From Fibrisoma limi BUZ 3 (lineage in GTDB: Bacteria; Bacteroidota; Bacteroidia; Cytophagales; Spirosomataceae): 64,000 nucleotides of DNA. The first letter of the stretch is position 1, and each line of letters starts with the position of its first letter. Shown piece after piece: positions 54,753 to 63,677 of this stretch. Under the pieces are notes generated by a model. It saw only the letters and a program-made list of their open reading frames with translations. It ran no database searches and was not told where the DNA came from. The stretch covers positions 186,001 through 250,000 of the forward strand of contig NZ_CAIT01000005.1 of assembly GCF_000296815.2 (NCBI RefSeq), written 5' to 3'. The translations under genes and the position numbers were made by a program.

Positions 54753-55721
54753 CTACGCGGTTTTTAGGAGTTCCGGCAGCACCGATTTCCCAAACGAATC
54801 AATGAAGCGCTGCTGGTCCCGGTTGACGTTGTGCAGCGTGAGTAGTTCGAAACCCAGGTCGAGGTAGTCGGTCAGCCACGCCAGGTGCCGGGCCGGATCG
54901 GACGATACGTTAATCATAGAAACGATTTCGTCTTCACTCACGAATTGGCTGGCGGCATCAAACTGGTCGGGCATCCGCAATTCAGTCAGTACGTTGTTGG
55001 GAAGGATGTTGACCCGCCACTGCTCATGGGCACCACGTAGGGCGGCTTCATCTGTTTCGGCGTAGGACAACTGTACTTTCAGATGCATCGGCTTGCCTTC
55101 GCCACCTCCACGCCGGAAGGCATCCACAACCTCCCGCAGCTTCTCAACGGGCTGCGAGATGGTCAGCAGTCCGTCCGCCCACGAGCCGACCCATTCCGCC
55201 GTTTTAGCGGTAACGGCCGCGCCAAAAATCAGGGGTTTCACCGCCGGGCGGGAATACAGTATGGCTTCTTCGACCGTAACCAGACCCTTGTGCGACACGC
55301 ATTCGCCGTTCCACAGAGCCCGGATAATATCGACACACTCTTTTAGCCGCGCGTTACGATCGGCTTTGGATGGCCATTTTTCGCCCGTAATATGCTCGTT
55401 CAGCGACTGCCCGGTCCCGACAGCCAGCCAGAACCGGTCTGGAAACATGTCGGCCAGCGTTGCGGCCGCCTGAGCGATGATGGCGGGATGATAGCGTTGT
55501 CCTGGGGCATTGACGACGCCGAACGTGAGCGACGTAGCCTGCATGGCAGCACCCAGCCACGACCAGGCAAACCCACTTTCGCCCTGCTGGTTGGTCCAGG
55601 GGTGGAAATGGTCGGACGAGGAGCCGGCCGTAAATCCGGCTTGTTCGGCCAGTTGCACATTGGCCAGCAACGTACTGGGCTTGAACTGCTCGTGCGACGC
55701 GTGGTAACCAATCTTAATCAT
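54753..55721 (-). CDS. LLM-class flavin oxidoreductase (TIGR03885-like)
   Basis: 322 residues of the luciferase-like monooxygenase barrel. Features: MIKIGYHASHEQFKPSTLL, SSDHFHPW, the PGQRYHPAIIAQAAATLADMFPDRFWLAVGTG run and LKECVDIIRALW. It belongs to the non-F420 group often found next to a trehalose-synthase-like gene, as here (35 bp downstream of it on the same strand). FMN-dependent; substrate unknown. Confidence 0.8.
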   Translation of the reverse strand: MIKIGYHASHEQFKPSTLLANVQLAEQAGFTAGSSSDHFHPWTNQQGESGFAWSWLGAAMQATSLTFGVVNAPGQRYHPAIIAQAAATLADMFPDRFWLAVGTGQSLNEHITGEKWPSKADRNARLKECVDIIRALWNGECVSHKGLVTVEEAILYSRPAVKPLIFGAAVTAKTAEWVGSWADGLLTISQPVEKLREVVDAFRRGGGEGKPMHLKVQLSYAETDEAALRGAHEQWRVNILPNNVLTELRMPDQFDAASQFVSEDEIVSMINVSSDPARHLAWLTDYLDLGFELLTLHNVNRDQQRFIDSFGKSVLPELLKTA

Positions 55722-55756
55722 GCGCGTTTAGTATGAGGAAAAGTGAGTGGCTTGAA

Positions 55757-57400
55757 TCAATGCAGCAGATGGCTCAGATCGCCCGCCCGGAACCAGCGAT
55801 ACCCGTAGGCATTCAGTGTAATGCGGTGCTTTCCTTTGTCGTCGGCTCCCTGCTCGTGGTTAGCGATCAGATCAACAAGTTTGTGTTCGTGGGGTACCTT
55901 GAGGTCCAGTAGCACTTCGCGCGGCTTTTCGTCGAAGTTGTGGAGGATTACCAGCGACTGCCCCTCGCGGTTATAGTGCATGGCCAGCACGGGGGGCACG
56001 TCAGTTTTCAGAATTTGCCAGTCACCCCACCCAATCTCCGGGCATTCTTTCCGCAGCCGCATCATGGCGGTCATCCAGTTGAGCAGGGAGGCAGGAGCAC
56101 GACGCTGGGCTTCAACGTTGACGTGCTGGAATGCGTAGGGGCCTTCGTCAATGACGGGGTGTACCAGTTTGTCGGCGGCCGAGAAACCAGCCTGCGAACT
56201 GTCGGTCCACTGCATCGGGGTCCGCACGGCCTCCCGCTCCGGCAGGCTGAGGTCGTCACCCATGCCAATTTCGTCGCCGTAGCGGATCACGGGCGTTCCT
56301 GGCAGCGAAAACATCAGGCTATAAGCCAGTTCGGTTAGCTGGCGGCTACCCAGCATCGGCGAAAGCCGTCGACGAATACCACGGTGGTAAAGCTGCATGT
56401 TTTCGTCAGGTCCGAAGCGGTCAAATACGCGCTGCCGTTGCTCCTCGGTTAGGCGACCCAGGTCCAGTTCGTCGTGGTTGCGCAGAAACTGGGCCCACTG
56501 CGCCATCTGAAAGTTGATGCGCGTATCCTCCAGAGCCTTTGCCAGCGGCTCGATGTCGCCCGTAGCCAGTGCATAAAACAGGTGCTGGTTGACGAAGAAA
56601 TTGAACATCAGGTGAATGCCATTGCCTTCCTCGCCAAAGTATTGTGTTGTTTCTTCCGGCAATACGTTGGCTTCGCCCAGCAGAATCGCGTCGCCTTTCC
56701 GCCATTGCAGAAACCGGCGCATTTCCCGCAGATACTCAAATTTTAACGTAGGTTCGGCCTCACCGGGAGCCGGAGTTTCGAGGATAAACGGTACGGCATC
56801 TACCCGGAACCCTGCTACGCCGAGTTGCAGCCAATAACCCATGATCCGGCGAATTTCGGCCCGAACCTCATCATTGTTCATGTTCAGGTCGGGCTGGAAA
56901 TCATAGAATCGGTGGAAATAATACGCTTTTGCCTTTTTGTCGTACGTCCAGGTAGCTTTCTGCACACCGGGAAAGACCATGCCTTCGTCCCAATCCGAGG
57001 GCTTTTTCTTGGACCAGACGTACCAGTCGTGGTGCATGGCGTCTTCTGAGCTACGGGCATCCTGAAACCAGGGGTGCTGATCGGAGGTGTGATTAACGAC
57101 CAGATCGATAATAACCTTGATGCCCCGCTTGTTGGCCTGGTGCATGAACTCAACGAAATCGCCACTGGAGCCGTGCTGGGGATCAACGCCGTAATAATCG
57201 CGGATGTCGTAGCCATTGTCCTTATTGGGTGTTGGCTGGAAGGGAGCCAGCCATACCGTATCGACGCCCAGGGCGTGGAGGTAGTCGAGCCGACGGCAGA
57301 GGCCCTCAAAATCGCCGATGCCGTCGCCGTTGCCGTCCATAAAGGTTTCCAGATCGAGGCTGTAGATGATGGCGTTCTTGTACCAGAGGTCTTCAATCAT
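55757..57400 (-). CDS. GH13 alpha-amylase/trehalose-synthase-like enzyme
   Basis: 547 residues. GH13 motifs with catalytic residues D201 (GVAGFRVDAVPF), E243 (ILLGEANVLPE) and D310 (FLRNHDELDL). The N-terminus IEDLWYKNAIIYSLDLETFMDGNGDG and the FFHRFYDF/QPDLN region point to trehalose-synthase-type (GH13_16-like) sequences, though it could also be an alpha-glucosidase. The C-terminal beta domain ends YGYRWFRAG. Cytoplasmic. First gene of a unit with the LLM oxidoreductase. Confidence 0.85.
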   Translation of the reverse strand: MIEDLWYKNAIIYSLDLETFMDGNGDGIGDFEGLCRRLDYLHALGVDTVWLAPFQPTPNKDNGYDIRDYYGVDPQHGSSGDFVEFMHQANKRGIKVIIDLVVNHTSDQHPWFQDARSSEDAMHHDWYVWSKKKPSDWDEGMVFPGVQKATWTYDKKAKAYYFHRFYDFQPDLNMNNDEVRAEIRRIMGYWLQLGVAGFRVDAVPFILETPAPGEAEPTLKFEYLREMRRFLQWRKGDAILLGEANVLPEETTQYFGEEGNGIHLMFNFFVNQHLFYALATGDIEPLAKALEDTRINFQMAQWAQFLRNHDELDLGRLTEEQRQRVFDRFGPDENMQLYHRGIRRRLSPMLGSRQLTELAYSLMFSLPGTPVIRYGDEIGMGDDLSLPEREAVRTPMQWTDSSQAGFSAADKLVHPVIDEGPYAFQHVNVEAQRRAPASLLNWMTAMMRLRKECPEIGWGDWQILKTDVPPVLAMHYNREGQSLVILHNFDEKPREVLLDLKVPHEHKLVDLIANHEQGADDKGKHRITLNAYGYRWFRAGDLSHLLH

Positions 57401-57657
57401 GTTAAACCGTTCCGTTTTGTAGTGAGTGCATTATCGTCTGAACTAATTCTGGCCGACAGGGTAGGAGATTATTACGGAACGGCCGGATTTTTTGAGTCGG
57501 TACCGATGTCGAATCGCTGTCGGTTAACCGGCTGCTGTTGAATTGCAACCATTGATAGCGTTCGCGGGAGCGCTCAGAATCAACCTTTTACTAAAGTGAT
57601 TTGGCTGCGTCAGGAAGAAATGGATAACTTCCTCGATCAAATCCTATCCCTACCCTG

Positions 57658-58833
57658 ATGAATCGTTCCTACCTAACCACGCTGACACCGATGCGGGGTA
57701 TTGCGGCCGTGCTGGTCGTCATCTTTCACTTCAACCTGCTGGTCTTGCCGATCATTGATCCCGCCATTACGCAGTTGCATCGGCGCTGGTACCTGCTGGT
57801 CGACTTTTTCTTTATTCTAAGCGGCTTCATCATTACCTACGTGTACGGCGACTGGTTCGAGAACCGCGTGACGGTCACATCGTTTCGGCGCTACATGGCG
57901 GCCCGCTTCGCTCGGATTTATCCCCTTCATTTCGTAACGCTCCTGTGGGTAATTGCCCTGTATATTCTGGTCGTTCCGGTCTACCATGTCAAATTAAGCC
58001 CGGTCGAACAGGGTGTGTTCGACGTACCAGCTATTCCGCTGCACGTATTCATGCTGCATGGTTTTCTGTCGGTGTCGTCCGCAACCTGGAACACACCAAC
58101 CTGGTCGATTGGCTGCGAGTGGCTGTTGTACCTGCTGTTCCCTGTGCTGATGCTTGGTTTCCGTCGATTGTCAGGAGCGGGTCGATATGCCATGTTGGGC
58201 GTTGTGCTGGCTTTATACGTGTACCTGACCCAGCCGGTCGAAAACCATCCTATGTACAAACCCTGGCTGCCAACGCTCACCAACACCATCGACGATCTGC
58301 GGTTTCCAGGTAGCTTTTTGCGGTGTTTTGCAGGCTTTTTGCTGGGTATGATTTCTCTGGAAGCGTACACGCGCCGGTGGGGGCAACACGTATTAGGCCG
58401 TAGCGCGGTGTTTACTACGTTGGTACTTGGGTTGGCTGTCTGCTTTCATCTGCAAATACTCGATACGCTGACCGTCTGGGCTTTCCCGCTACTGATTTTG
58501 GGGGCCTGCTATAATGCCGGACGCGTGTCAAAACTCCTGGAAAGCCGTCCGCTGCAACGACTGGGCGATTGGTCGTATTCCATTTACATGGTTCACATGC
58601 CCATTCTGTTTTCGTTTCTGGCGGTGCAGCTTATTACGGCCCCGGCTGACAAGAAACCCGCTGAACCGGTAACCTACGGGCCAGCCGGACCCATTGCCTG
58701 TGGCATTTATCTGGCGCTGGTAATCGCCGTAGCGGCCCTCATGCATCGGTTTGTCGAAGTGCCAGGCCGACGATTCTTCAACCGTTCCCTAAAAGCTAAA
58801 CAATCCGTAGAACCCGAAGTCAGTTTTTCCTGA
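57658..58833 (+). CDS. Acyltransferase family 3 membrane protein
   Basis: 391 residues, about ten transmembrane helices. Family start LTPMRGIAAVLVVIFHF (the conserved catalytic His), then LVDFFFILSGFIITYVYGD and the RRYMAARFARIYPLHF motif, and YSIYMVHMPILF late. Transfers acyl groups to cell-surface polysaccharide or lipid; acceptor unknown. The 257-bp upstream gap has CCGTTCCG and CGGAACGG about 60 bases apart. Confidence 0.88.
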   Translation: MNRSYLTTLTPMRGIAAVLVVIFHFNLLVLPIIDPAITQLHRRWYLLVDFFFILSGFIITYVYGDWFENRVTVTSFRRYMAARFARIYPLHFVTLLWVIALYILVVPVYHVKLSPVEQGVFDVPAIPLHVFMLHGFLSVSSATWNTPTWSIGCEWLLYLLFPVLMLGFRRLSGAGRYAMLGVVLALYVYLTQPVENHPMYKPWLPTLTNTIDDLRFPGSFLRCFAGFLLGMISLEAYTRRWGQHVLGRSAVFTTLVLGLAVCFHLQILDTLTVWAFPLLILGACYNAGRVSKLLESRPLQRLGDWSYSIYMVHMPILFSFLAVQLITAPADKKPAEPVTYGPAGPIACGIYLALVIAVAALMHRFVEVPGRRFFNRSLKAKQSVEPEVSFS

Positions 58834-58972
58834 AATTGAGCGACTGTTAAAAAATGTGAACATTGCCAACGCTTCACAACCATTTTTAACGGAAATAGCT
58901 CACGTAATTTGCCCGAGATGTCGACTTGTACCAGCGCGGCTCCAGGTCTTTATTAGTCTAAACCCTTTTTCG

Positions 58973-59602
58973 ATGAAACGCAACAACTATTCCCGACGAG
59001 ATTTTGCCTTTACGCTGGGCATGGGTAGTCTGGCAGCCGGAACCTGTCTGCTGCCACAAACCGGACTGGCCGGATCGGCCGCCGATACAGCCAATATCAA
59101 CCACATTGGGCCTAAAGAAGGATTTACTCCGCAAATTGGCACGTTGATGTCCATGCTGGATTGGGTGAGCGATACGGTGATCAAGTACCACTCAAAGCTA
59201 AGCGTAGACCAACTGGACTACCTGCACGATAAAGACTCAAATTCCATCGGTTCGCTGATGATGCACGTAGCCGCTACGGAAGTGATTTATCAGGACATTA
59301 CGTTCCACAACCTTAACGGGTTCTCCGAAGCCAATAAGCCCAAATGGAACGTAGCGATGGAGTTGGGCGAGGACGCCAGAAAGCAAATTAAAGGTAATCC
59401 GCTGAGCTACTACAAAGACGCCATCGATGAAGCCAGGGCGATTACCAGGCGGGAAATGAAAAAACGGGACGACGCCTGGTTGCTGTCGGGCGAAACCAAG
59501 GAGTGGGACTGGAACAACTACTGCAAATGGTTTCACGTAACCGAACACTACGCAAATCACCGCGGCCAGATGACCTGGTATGCGAAACGTATACCGAAAT
59601 AG
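58973..59602 (+). CDS. DinB-family protein with Tat-like signal
   Basis: 209 residues from the ATG at 58973. MKRNNYSRRDFAFTLGMG is a twin-arginine signal (SRRDF). The body is a DinB four-helix bundle: HVAATEVIYQD (first His), and a late WFHVTEHYANHRGQMTWY with the conserved second and third His metal ligands. An in-frame upstream start lacks this signal. A second DinB gene follows 15 bp later. Confidence 0.82.
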   Translation: MKRNNYSRRDFAFTLGMGSLAAGTCLLPQTGLAGSAADTANINHIGPKEGFTPQIGTLMSMLDWVSDTVIKYHSKLSVDQLDYLHDKDSNSIGSLMMHVAATEVIYQDITFHNLNGFSEANKPKWNVAMELGEDARKQIKGNPLSYYKDAIDEARAITRREMKKRDDAWLLSGETKEWDWNNYCKWFHVTEHYANHRGQMTWYAKRIPK

Positions 59603-59617
59603 CTAGCCACTGAACCA

Positions 59618-60175
59618 ATGAGCGCAACCAATCAACTCCTTCAGCAGGTCGCCATGGCCCGTCGGCAGTACATAGCCAGCCTGGCCGATTTTGATGAACA
59701 ACAGGCCCAATGGAAACCCTCGCCCGATAGCTGGAACGCAGTGGAAATCACCGAGCATTTGTTCTGGGCCGAGCAGGGCGGCATATTAGGGATGTGGAAG
59801 ACCCTGCTGGGTATCCGGGCCGGAACGGTCAGTTACGAAGGCACCAGTTCGAACGACGGGCTGCCCATTGACGAAATCATCCGGCTCACGTGGCAGGAGA
59901 AAGAAATTGTACCGGCCGTGGCGGCTCCGCGAATGGGTGGACCGCTGGGGTTCTGGAGTGCAGCCCTGGCCGGACTTCAGTCCAGTCTGGACGCATTTGG
60001 CGAGTTGCTAACCGACGAGGAACTATCAATGAAGGCGCATCCGCATCCCATTTCGGGACCAATGACCTTTGGGCAACGACTCGAATTTCTGCGGTTTCAT
60101 ATTGATCGGCACCGGGGGCAGGTCGAAAACCTGAAAATGGCGCGGACTATGGTTGCCGGAACTGTCGACTCATAA
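59618..60175 (+). CDS. DinB-family protein
   Basis: 185 residues, a DinB helical bundle: WNAVEITEHLFWAE (His ligand) and FLRFHIDRHRGQVENLK (two His). No signal peptide, so cytoplasmic, unlike its neighbour. DinB-type bundles bind a divalent metal and often act as thiol or glutathione-like transferases; the role here is unknown. Probably co-transcribed with the upstream DinB and downstream NTF2-like gene. Confidence 0.82.
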   Translation: MSATNQLLQQVAMARRQYIASLADFDEQQAQWKPSPDSWNAVEITEHLFWAEQGGILGMWKTLLGIRAGTVSYEGTSSNDGLPIDEIIRLTWQEKEIVPAVAAPRMGGPLGFWSAALAGLQSSLDAFGELLTDEELSMKAHPHPISGPMTFGQRLEFLRFHIDRHRGQVENLKMARTMVAGTVDS

Positions 60176-60195
60176 CCAGTTACTTTTGATTTAAT

Positions 60196-60630
60196 ATGGA
60201 AAGCTTTACGCCCCGGGAACAGATCGTTGAAGTAGTAAATCGGCTGTTCGTGTATACGGACTACCAGGAGTGGCAGAAAATTCAGGATGAGGTATTTGCC
60301 GACAACCTGTTCTTCGATATGTCGTCGCTGGGAGGTGAGTCAGGGCAGATGACGTCGAAAGCCGTGTGCGATACCTGGCAGCAGGGTTTCGTAGGGATTG
60401 ACGCCATTAATCACCTGGCCGGTAACTACCTCGTGCAGATCAATGGCAATGAAGCCGACGTATTTGCCTACGCAACCGCAACGCATTACAAGAAAGCCGC
60501 CAATGCGGGCAAAACCCGGGAATTTGTCGGTAGCTACGATCTGCATCTGGTGCAGACCGAAAAAGGCTGGCGAATTGACCGATTCACCTACAACCTGAAA
60601 TACGCGAGTGGTAACCTTGATCTTACATAA
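60196..60630 (+). CDS. NTF2/SnoaL-like protein
   Basis: 144 residues of the cone-shaped alpha+beta NTF2-like fold: EVVNRLFVYTDYQEWQKIQDEVF, LGGESGQMTSKAVCDTWQQG, HLAGNYLVQINGNEADVFAYATA and EKGWRIDRFTY. Often an enzyme or ligand binder of the SnoaL or ketosteroid-isomerase group; substrate unknown. 20 bp after the DinB gene. Confidence 0.75.
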   Translation: MESFTPREQIVEVVNRLFVYTDYQEWQKIQDEVFADNLFFDMSSLGGESGQMTSKAVCDTWQQGFVGIDAINHLAGNYLVQINGNEADVFAYATATHYKKAANAGKTREFVGSYDLHLVQTEKGWRIDRFTYNLKYASGNLDLT

Positions 60631-60641
60631 AGCGTTGCCAC

Positions 60642-60704
60642 ATACCAAAAAGAAAAAGACCGTGGCTTGCTTCATAACAAGCCACGGCTTTTTCTTTTTG
60701 GTAT
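60642..60704. terminator. Long bidirectional terminator
   Basis: A 27-base stem with one bulged A (60642-60669 pairing 60678-60704) has an A-rich 5' side and a T-rich 3' side, so it can terminate both convergent genes. The stem is far longer than a normal terminator. Confidence 0.85.
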
Positions 60705-60715
60705 AGCGTACCTTT

Positions 60716-61186
60716 TCAGGCCGTTTGAACAGAGGTATAAACGCCCACGGGTTGTAGTGTCGACTGCTTAGCGGTTGACGCTGCTTTCAGGCGTTTGTGG
60801 TAGAAAACGTAGGAGCCTGCGCCGAGCAGGATGAAGATTAGCATAGGTGACCACATGGCGAAGGAGATGCCGCTGTTGTAGATTGAATACGTAGCGCCGA
60901 CCAGATCAATGAACAGACCGGCGTAAGCCCACTCTTTAATCCGAGGAAACCCCGGTACTAATATGGCCAGCACCCCAAACAACTTGGCCCAGCCCAGAAA
61001 CGGAATCAGGTAGGCCGGATAACCCATGTCCTTGAATCCCTGTACGGCTTCCGGCGAAACCAGAATGTCGGGAATGGCGGAGCCCAGCATAACGAATGAA
61101 AATAGACCCGTAAAGATCCAGTACGCGATGTTTGTCGTTTTCGTTGTTTTTGCAACGGAGTTTGCGGGTTGATTTGGCGTTGTCAT
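60716..61186 (-). CDS. DoxX-family membrane protein
   Basis: 156 residues, four helices. SAIPDILVSPEAVQGFKDMGYPAYLIPFLGWAKLFGVLAIL is the DoxX-like core (conserved Gly/Pro pattern), then EWAYAGLFIDLVGA. Related proteins influence redox or sulfur metabolism; the role here is unknown. Convergent with the NTF2-like gene. Confidence 0.75.
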   Translation of the reverse strand: MTTPNQPANSVAKTTKTTNIAYWIFTGLFSFVMLGSAIPDILVSPEAVQGFKDMGYPAYLIPFLGWAKLFGVLAILVPGFPRIKEWAYAGLFIDLVGATYSIYNSGISFAMWSPMLIFILLGAGSYVFYHKRLKAASTAKQSTLQPVGVYTSVQTA

Positions 61187-61286
61187 GTCGTATTGTTGTT
61201 TGGTGAACTACATGACAAATATACCGCACATTCTGGGCCTCGACGGGGGGTGAAAACGGCAATAATAGGGGCATTTGCGACAGGGT

Positions 61287-62483
61287 TTACCGCGTCATCC
61301 AGACCCGAAACGCTTCACCCGACCGGAACTCCGAACGATCGGCTGGGAGCTCCATAAACGCGTCCGCATCGAGGAGATTAGCGAAGTCTGCCGAGCCGGA
61401 ACCGGGCAGGGGATGCGCTATTGTGCGGCCATCCGGTTCGGACGAAAGCCGGACAGGCAGGAAGTACGTCAGCGCCGGATCGAACAGAATCGTGCGGGCC
61501 AGTTGCGCATAATGCGGGCGCTCGGCAGGTAGTCCCAGCGACGCCCGCAGAAACGGCATGACGTAGCGACAGGCGCACAGTACCGTCGAAACGGGATTGC
61601 CGGGCAGTGCAAACACGGCCTGTCCGGCCTCGGTCGCACCAAACCAGAGGGGTTTGCCGGGTCGCTGATCAACCTTATGAAAGTGTTTCTGAATCCCCAG
61701 CCGGGCCAGCACGTCGGGCACAAAGTCCGCTTTCCCGGCCGATACGCCCCCGCTAAGAATCAGCAGGTCGTGGTTAGTCAGCAGATCGGTCAGGATGTCT
61801 TCGAGGGCCAGTTCGTCGTCGGCGATGTGATGGAGCGTAGCCGTGATACCAAGCGACAGCAAAGCCGCTCGTAGCATGTACGTATTCGACCGCCGGATCT
61901 GGTAGGGGAGTGGAGTTTCAGTCAGTCCCACCAGTTCGTCGCCGGTCGAGATCAGGGCAACCCGGGGCAGGGTCGACACTACAACAGACGCTCGGCCGAC
62001 AGATGCCGCTACGGCAATCTCAGATGGTCCCAGCAGCATTCCGGCCGAGATCAACTCGTCACCAGCCCGGCGGTCGGTAGCCCGGTGGTGTACGTTCTGG
62101 CCCGGTTGCAGGTCGTCGATGAGGATGGTGGCCTGGCCGTCGGCGATGGTTACGTCTTCGTAACGCACGACAGTGTCGGCCTGCGCGGGCAACATCGCGC
62201 CCGTCATGGCTTCCAGGCAGATGGTTTCGTCGGTTAACGTCTGCTGCGGCTGTCCGGCGAATTGCGCCCCGGCGATTCGGAACTGTCGGGCACCCCCGGC
62301 GTAGTGCTCGTACCGGATCGCAATGCCGTCCATCGATACCCGATCAAACGGTGGAAAGTCGCGGTCGGCCAGTACCGGTTCCTGCAATACGCGACCGGTC
62401 GCTGCGGCTAATGAAACCGATTCGGTTGGTAAACGGAGCAGATGTTGCTGGGTGATAGCGAACGCTTCGGCGACGGAGAGCAT
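61287..62483 (-). CDS. moeA: Molybdopterin molybdotransferase
   Basis: 398 residues. N-terminal MLSVAEAFAITQQHLL, then DRDFPPFDRVSMDGIAI and MTGAMLPAQADTVVRYED, the MoeA domain 1-2 signature. The MoeA_N/MogA-like domain has ISTGDEL and the LILSGGVSAGKADFV molybdopterin site; the C-terminal beta domain is present. It inserts molybdate into molybdopterin. Divergent from moaC. Confidence 0.93.
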   Translation of the reverse strand: MLSVAEAFAITQQHLLRLPTESVSLAAATGRVLQEPVLADRDFPPFDRVSMDGIAIRYEHYAGGARQFRIAGAQFAGQPQQTLTDETICLEAMTGAMLPAQADTVVRYEDVTIADGQATILIDDLQPGQNVHHRATDRRAGDELISAGMLLGPSEIAVAASVGRASVVVSTLPRVALISTGDELVGLTETPLPYQIRRSNTYMLRAALLSLGITATLHHIADDELALEDILTDLLTNHDLLILSGGVSAGKADFVPDVLARLGIQKHFHKVDQRPGKPLWFGATEAGQAVFALPGNPVSTVLCACRYVMPFLRASLGLPAERPHYAQLARTILFDPALTYFLPVRLSSEPDGRTIAHPLPGSGSADFANLLDADAFMELPADRSEFRSGEAFRVWMTR

Positions 62484-62580
62484 ATCGGTATTGATTGTTG
62501 CGTGGGATTATAGAACTTTGAACGACTTTGCGGGCTGTATGTTCAATATTCGGCATCAGCTCTATGATTTAAAAACGGCA

Positions 62581-63054
62581 ATGAACGATTTTTCACACCT
62601 CGACGCACAGGGCAATCCGGCGATGGTCGACGTTGGGGCCAAAGCGATTACGCACCGGACAGCCCGCGCCCGCAGCGTAGTAACGCTGAACGAGGAGATT
62701 ATGCGGCACCTGACCGGCACGGATATTCAGACGAAAAAAGGGCCGGTATTCCAGACGGCGATTATTGCCGGTACGATGGCCGCCAAACGTACCGACGAGC
62801 TGATTCCACTGTGTCACTCACTGGGGCTGGAAAACTGCCGGATCGTCATCACAACCGAAGGCCATGACGCAATTGTTGAATGCCGGGTGTCGACCCAAGG
62901 GAAAACGGGTGTCGAAATGGAAGCGCTGGTGGGGGCGTCGGTTGCCGCGCTGACCATCTACGATATGTGCAAAGCCTTCTCGCATGACATCGTAATCCGC
63001 GAAACCAAACTGCTCGAAAAAACCGGTGGTAAACGCGATTTTCGACGCGACTAG
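62581..63054 (+). CDS. moaC: Cyclic pyranopterin monophosphate synthase
   Basis: 157 residues from the ATG at 62581 (MNDFSHLDAQGNPAMVDV), the normal start; an ATG at 62539 adds 14 residues. Family motifs: MVDVGAKAITHRTARA, PLCHSLGLENCRI, GKTGVEMEALVGASVAALTIYDMCKA. It converts the MoaA product to cyclic pyranopterin monophosphate. Its 3' end overlaps mobA by 29 bp, so expression is linked. Confidence 0.94.
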   Translation: MNDFSHLDAQGNPAMVDVGAKAITHRTARARSVVTLNEEIMRHLTGTDIQTKKGPVFQTAIIAGTMAAKRTDELIPLCHSLGLENCRIVITTEGHDAIVECRVSTQGKTGVEMEALVGASVAALTIYDMCKAFSHDIVIRETKLLEKTGGKRDFRRD

Positions 63055-63634
63055 CGCCAGCCCGGCTCCGTTGTACGGACTGGTACTGACCGGCGGCCGT
63101 AGTACGCGCATGGGTCAGGACAAGTCGCTGCTGGTTTACCACGGAAAACCGCAGCGCGAACACCTGACGGATTTGCTTCGACCGTACTGCGCCGAGGTGT
63201 GGTGGTCTGTAAACCCGGATCAGGTGGCTACCGTAACCGATCCTGCACAGCGATACGTTGTGGATGCCTTTGCCGTAAATAGCCCCCTGAATGGTATTCT
63301 GTCGGCGTTTCGGCAGAACCCGTCGGTAGCCTGGCTGGTTGTCGCCTGCGACATGCCGCGCTTGACGAGCCTCACGCTGGATGCATTAGTTGCCGGACGT
63401 AACCCGGCCAAAGTGGCTACTACGTTCTATGATTCGGACGGGCAGGCGCCGGAGCCGCTGCTGGCCATCTACGAACCGGCAATCGGCCCGGTATTGCAAC
63501 AGCGGCTGGCTGAGGGAGTTATTTCGCCCCGCAAGATCCTGATGGAAAACGACAGTCAGGTGCTGACCGCGCCGGATGTTCGGGAGTTGTTGAACGTCAA
63601 CGATCCCGACGCTCGTGCCCGGTGGCAGTCGTAA
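63026..63634 (+). CDS. mobA: Molybdenum cofactor guanylyltransferase
   Basis: 202 residues starting with GTG inside moaC. The nucleotide loop LTGGRSTRMGQDKSLL (21-36), then CDMPRL in the middle (metal-binding Asp) identify MobA. It links GMP to molybdopterin. A later TTG start near 63071 is possible and would remove the overlap. Confidence 0.9.
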   Translation: MVNAIFDATSASPAPLYGLVLTGGRSTRMGQDKSLLVYHGKPQREHLTDLLRPYCAEVWWSVNPDQVATVTDPAQRYVVDAFAVNSPLNGILSAFRQNPSVAWLVVACDMPRLTSLTLDALVAGRNPAKVATTFYDSDGQAPEPLLAIYEPAIGPVLQQRLAEGVISPRKILMENDSQVLTAPDVRELLNVNDPDARARWQS

Positions 63635-63677
63635 AACATCGGACCGTAATCTCGGTTAGTTTGAGAAAACGACCACC

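Noticed and set aside
57407-57482. CCGTTCCG and CGGAACGG as an operator between GH13 and acyltransferase genes
   Set aside because: Only 8-base arms about 60 bases apart; easily due to chance.
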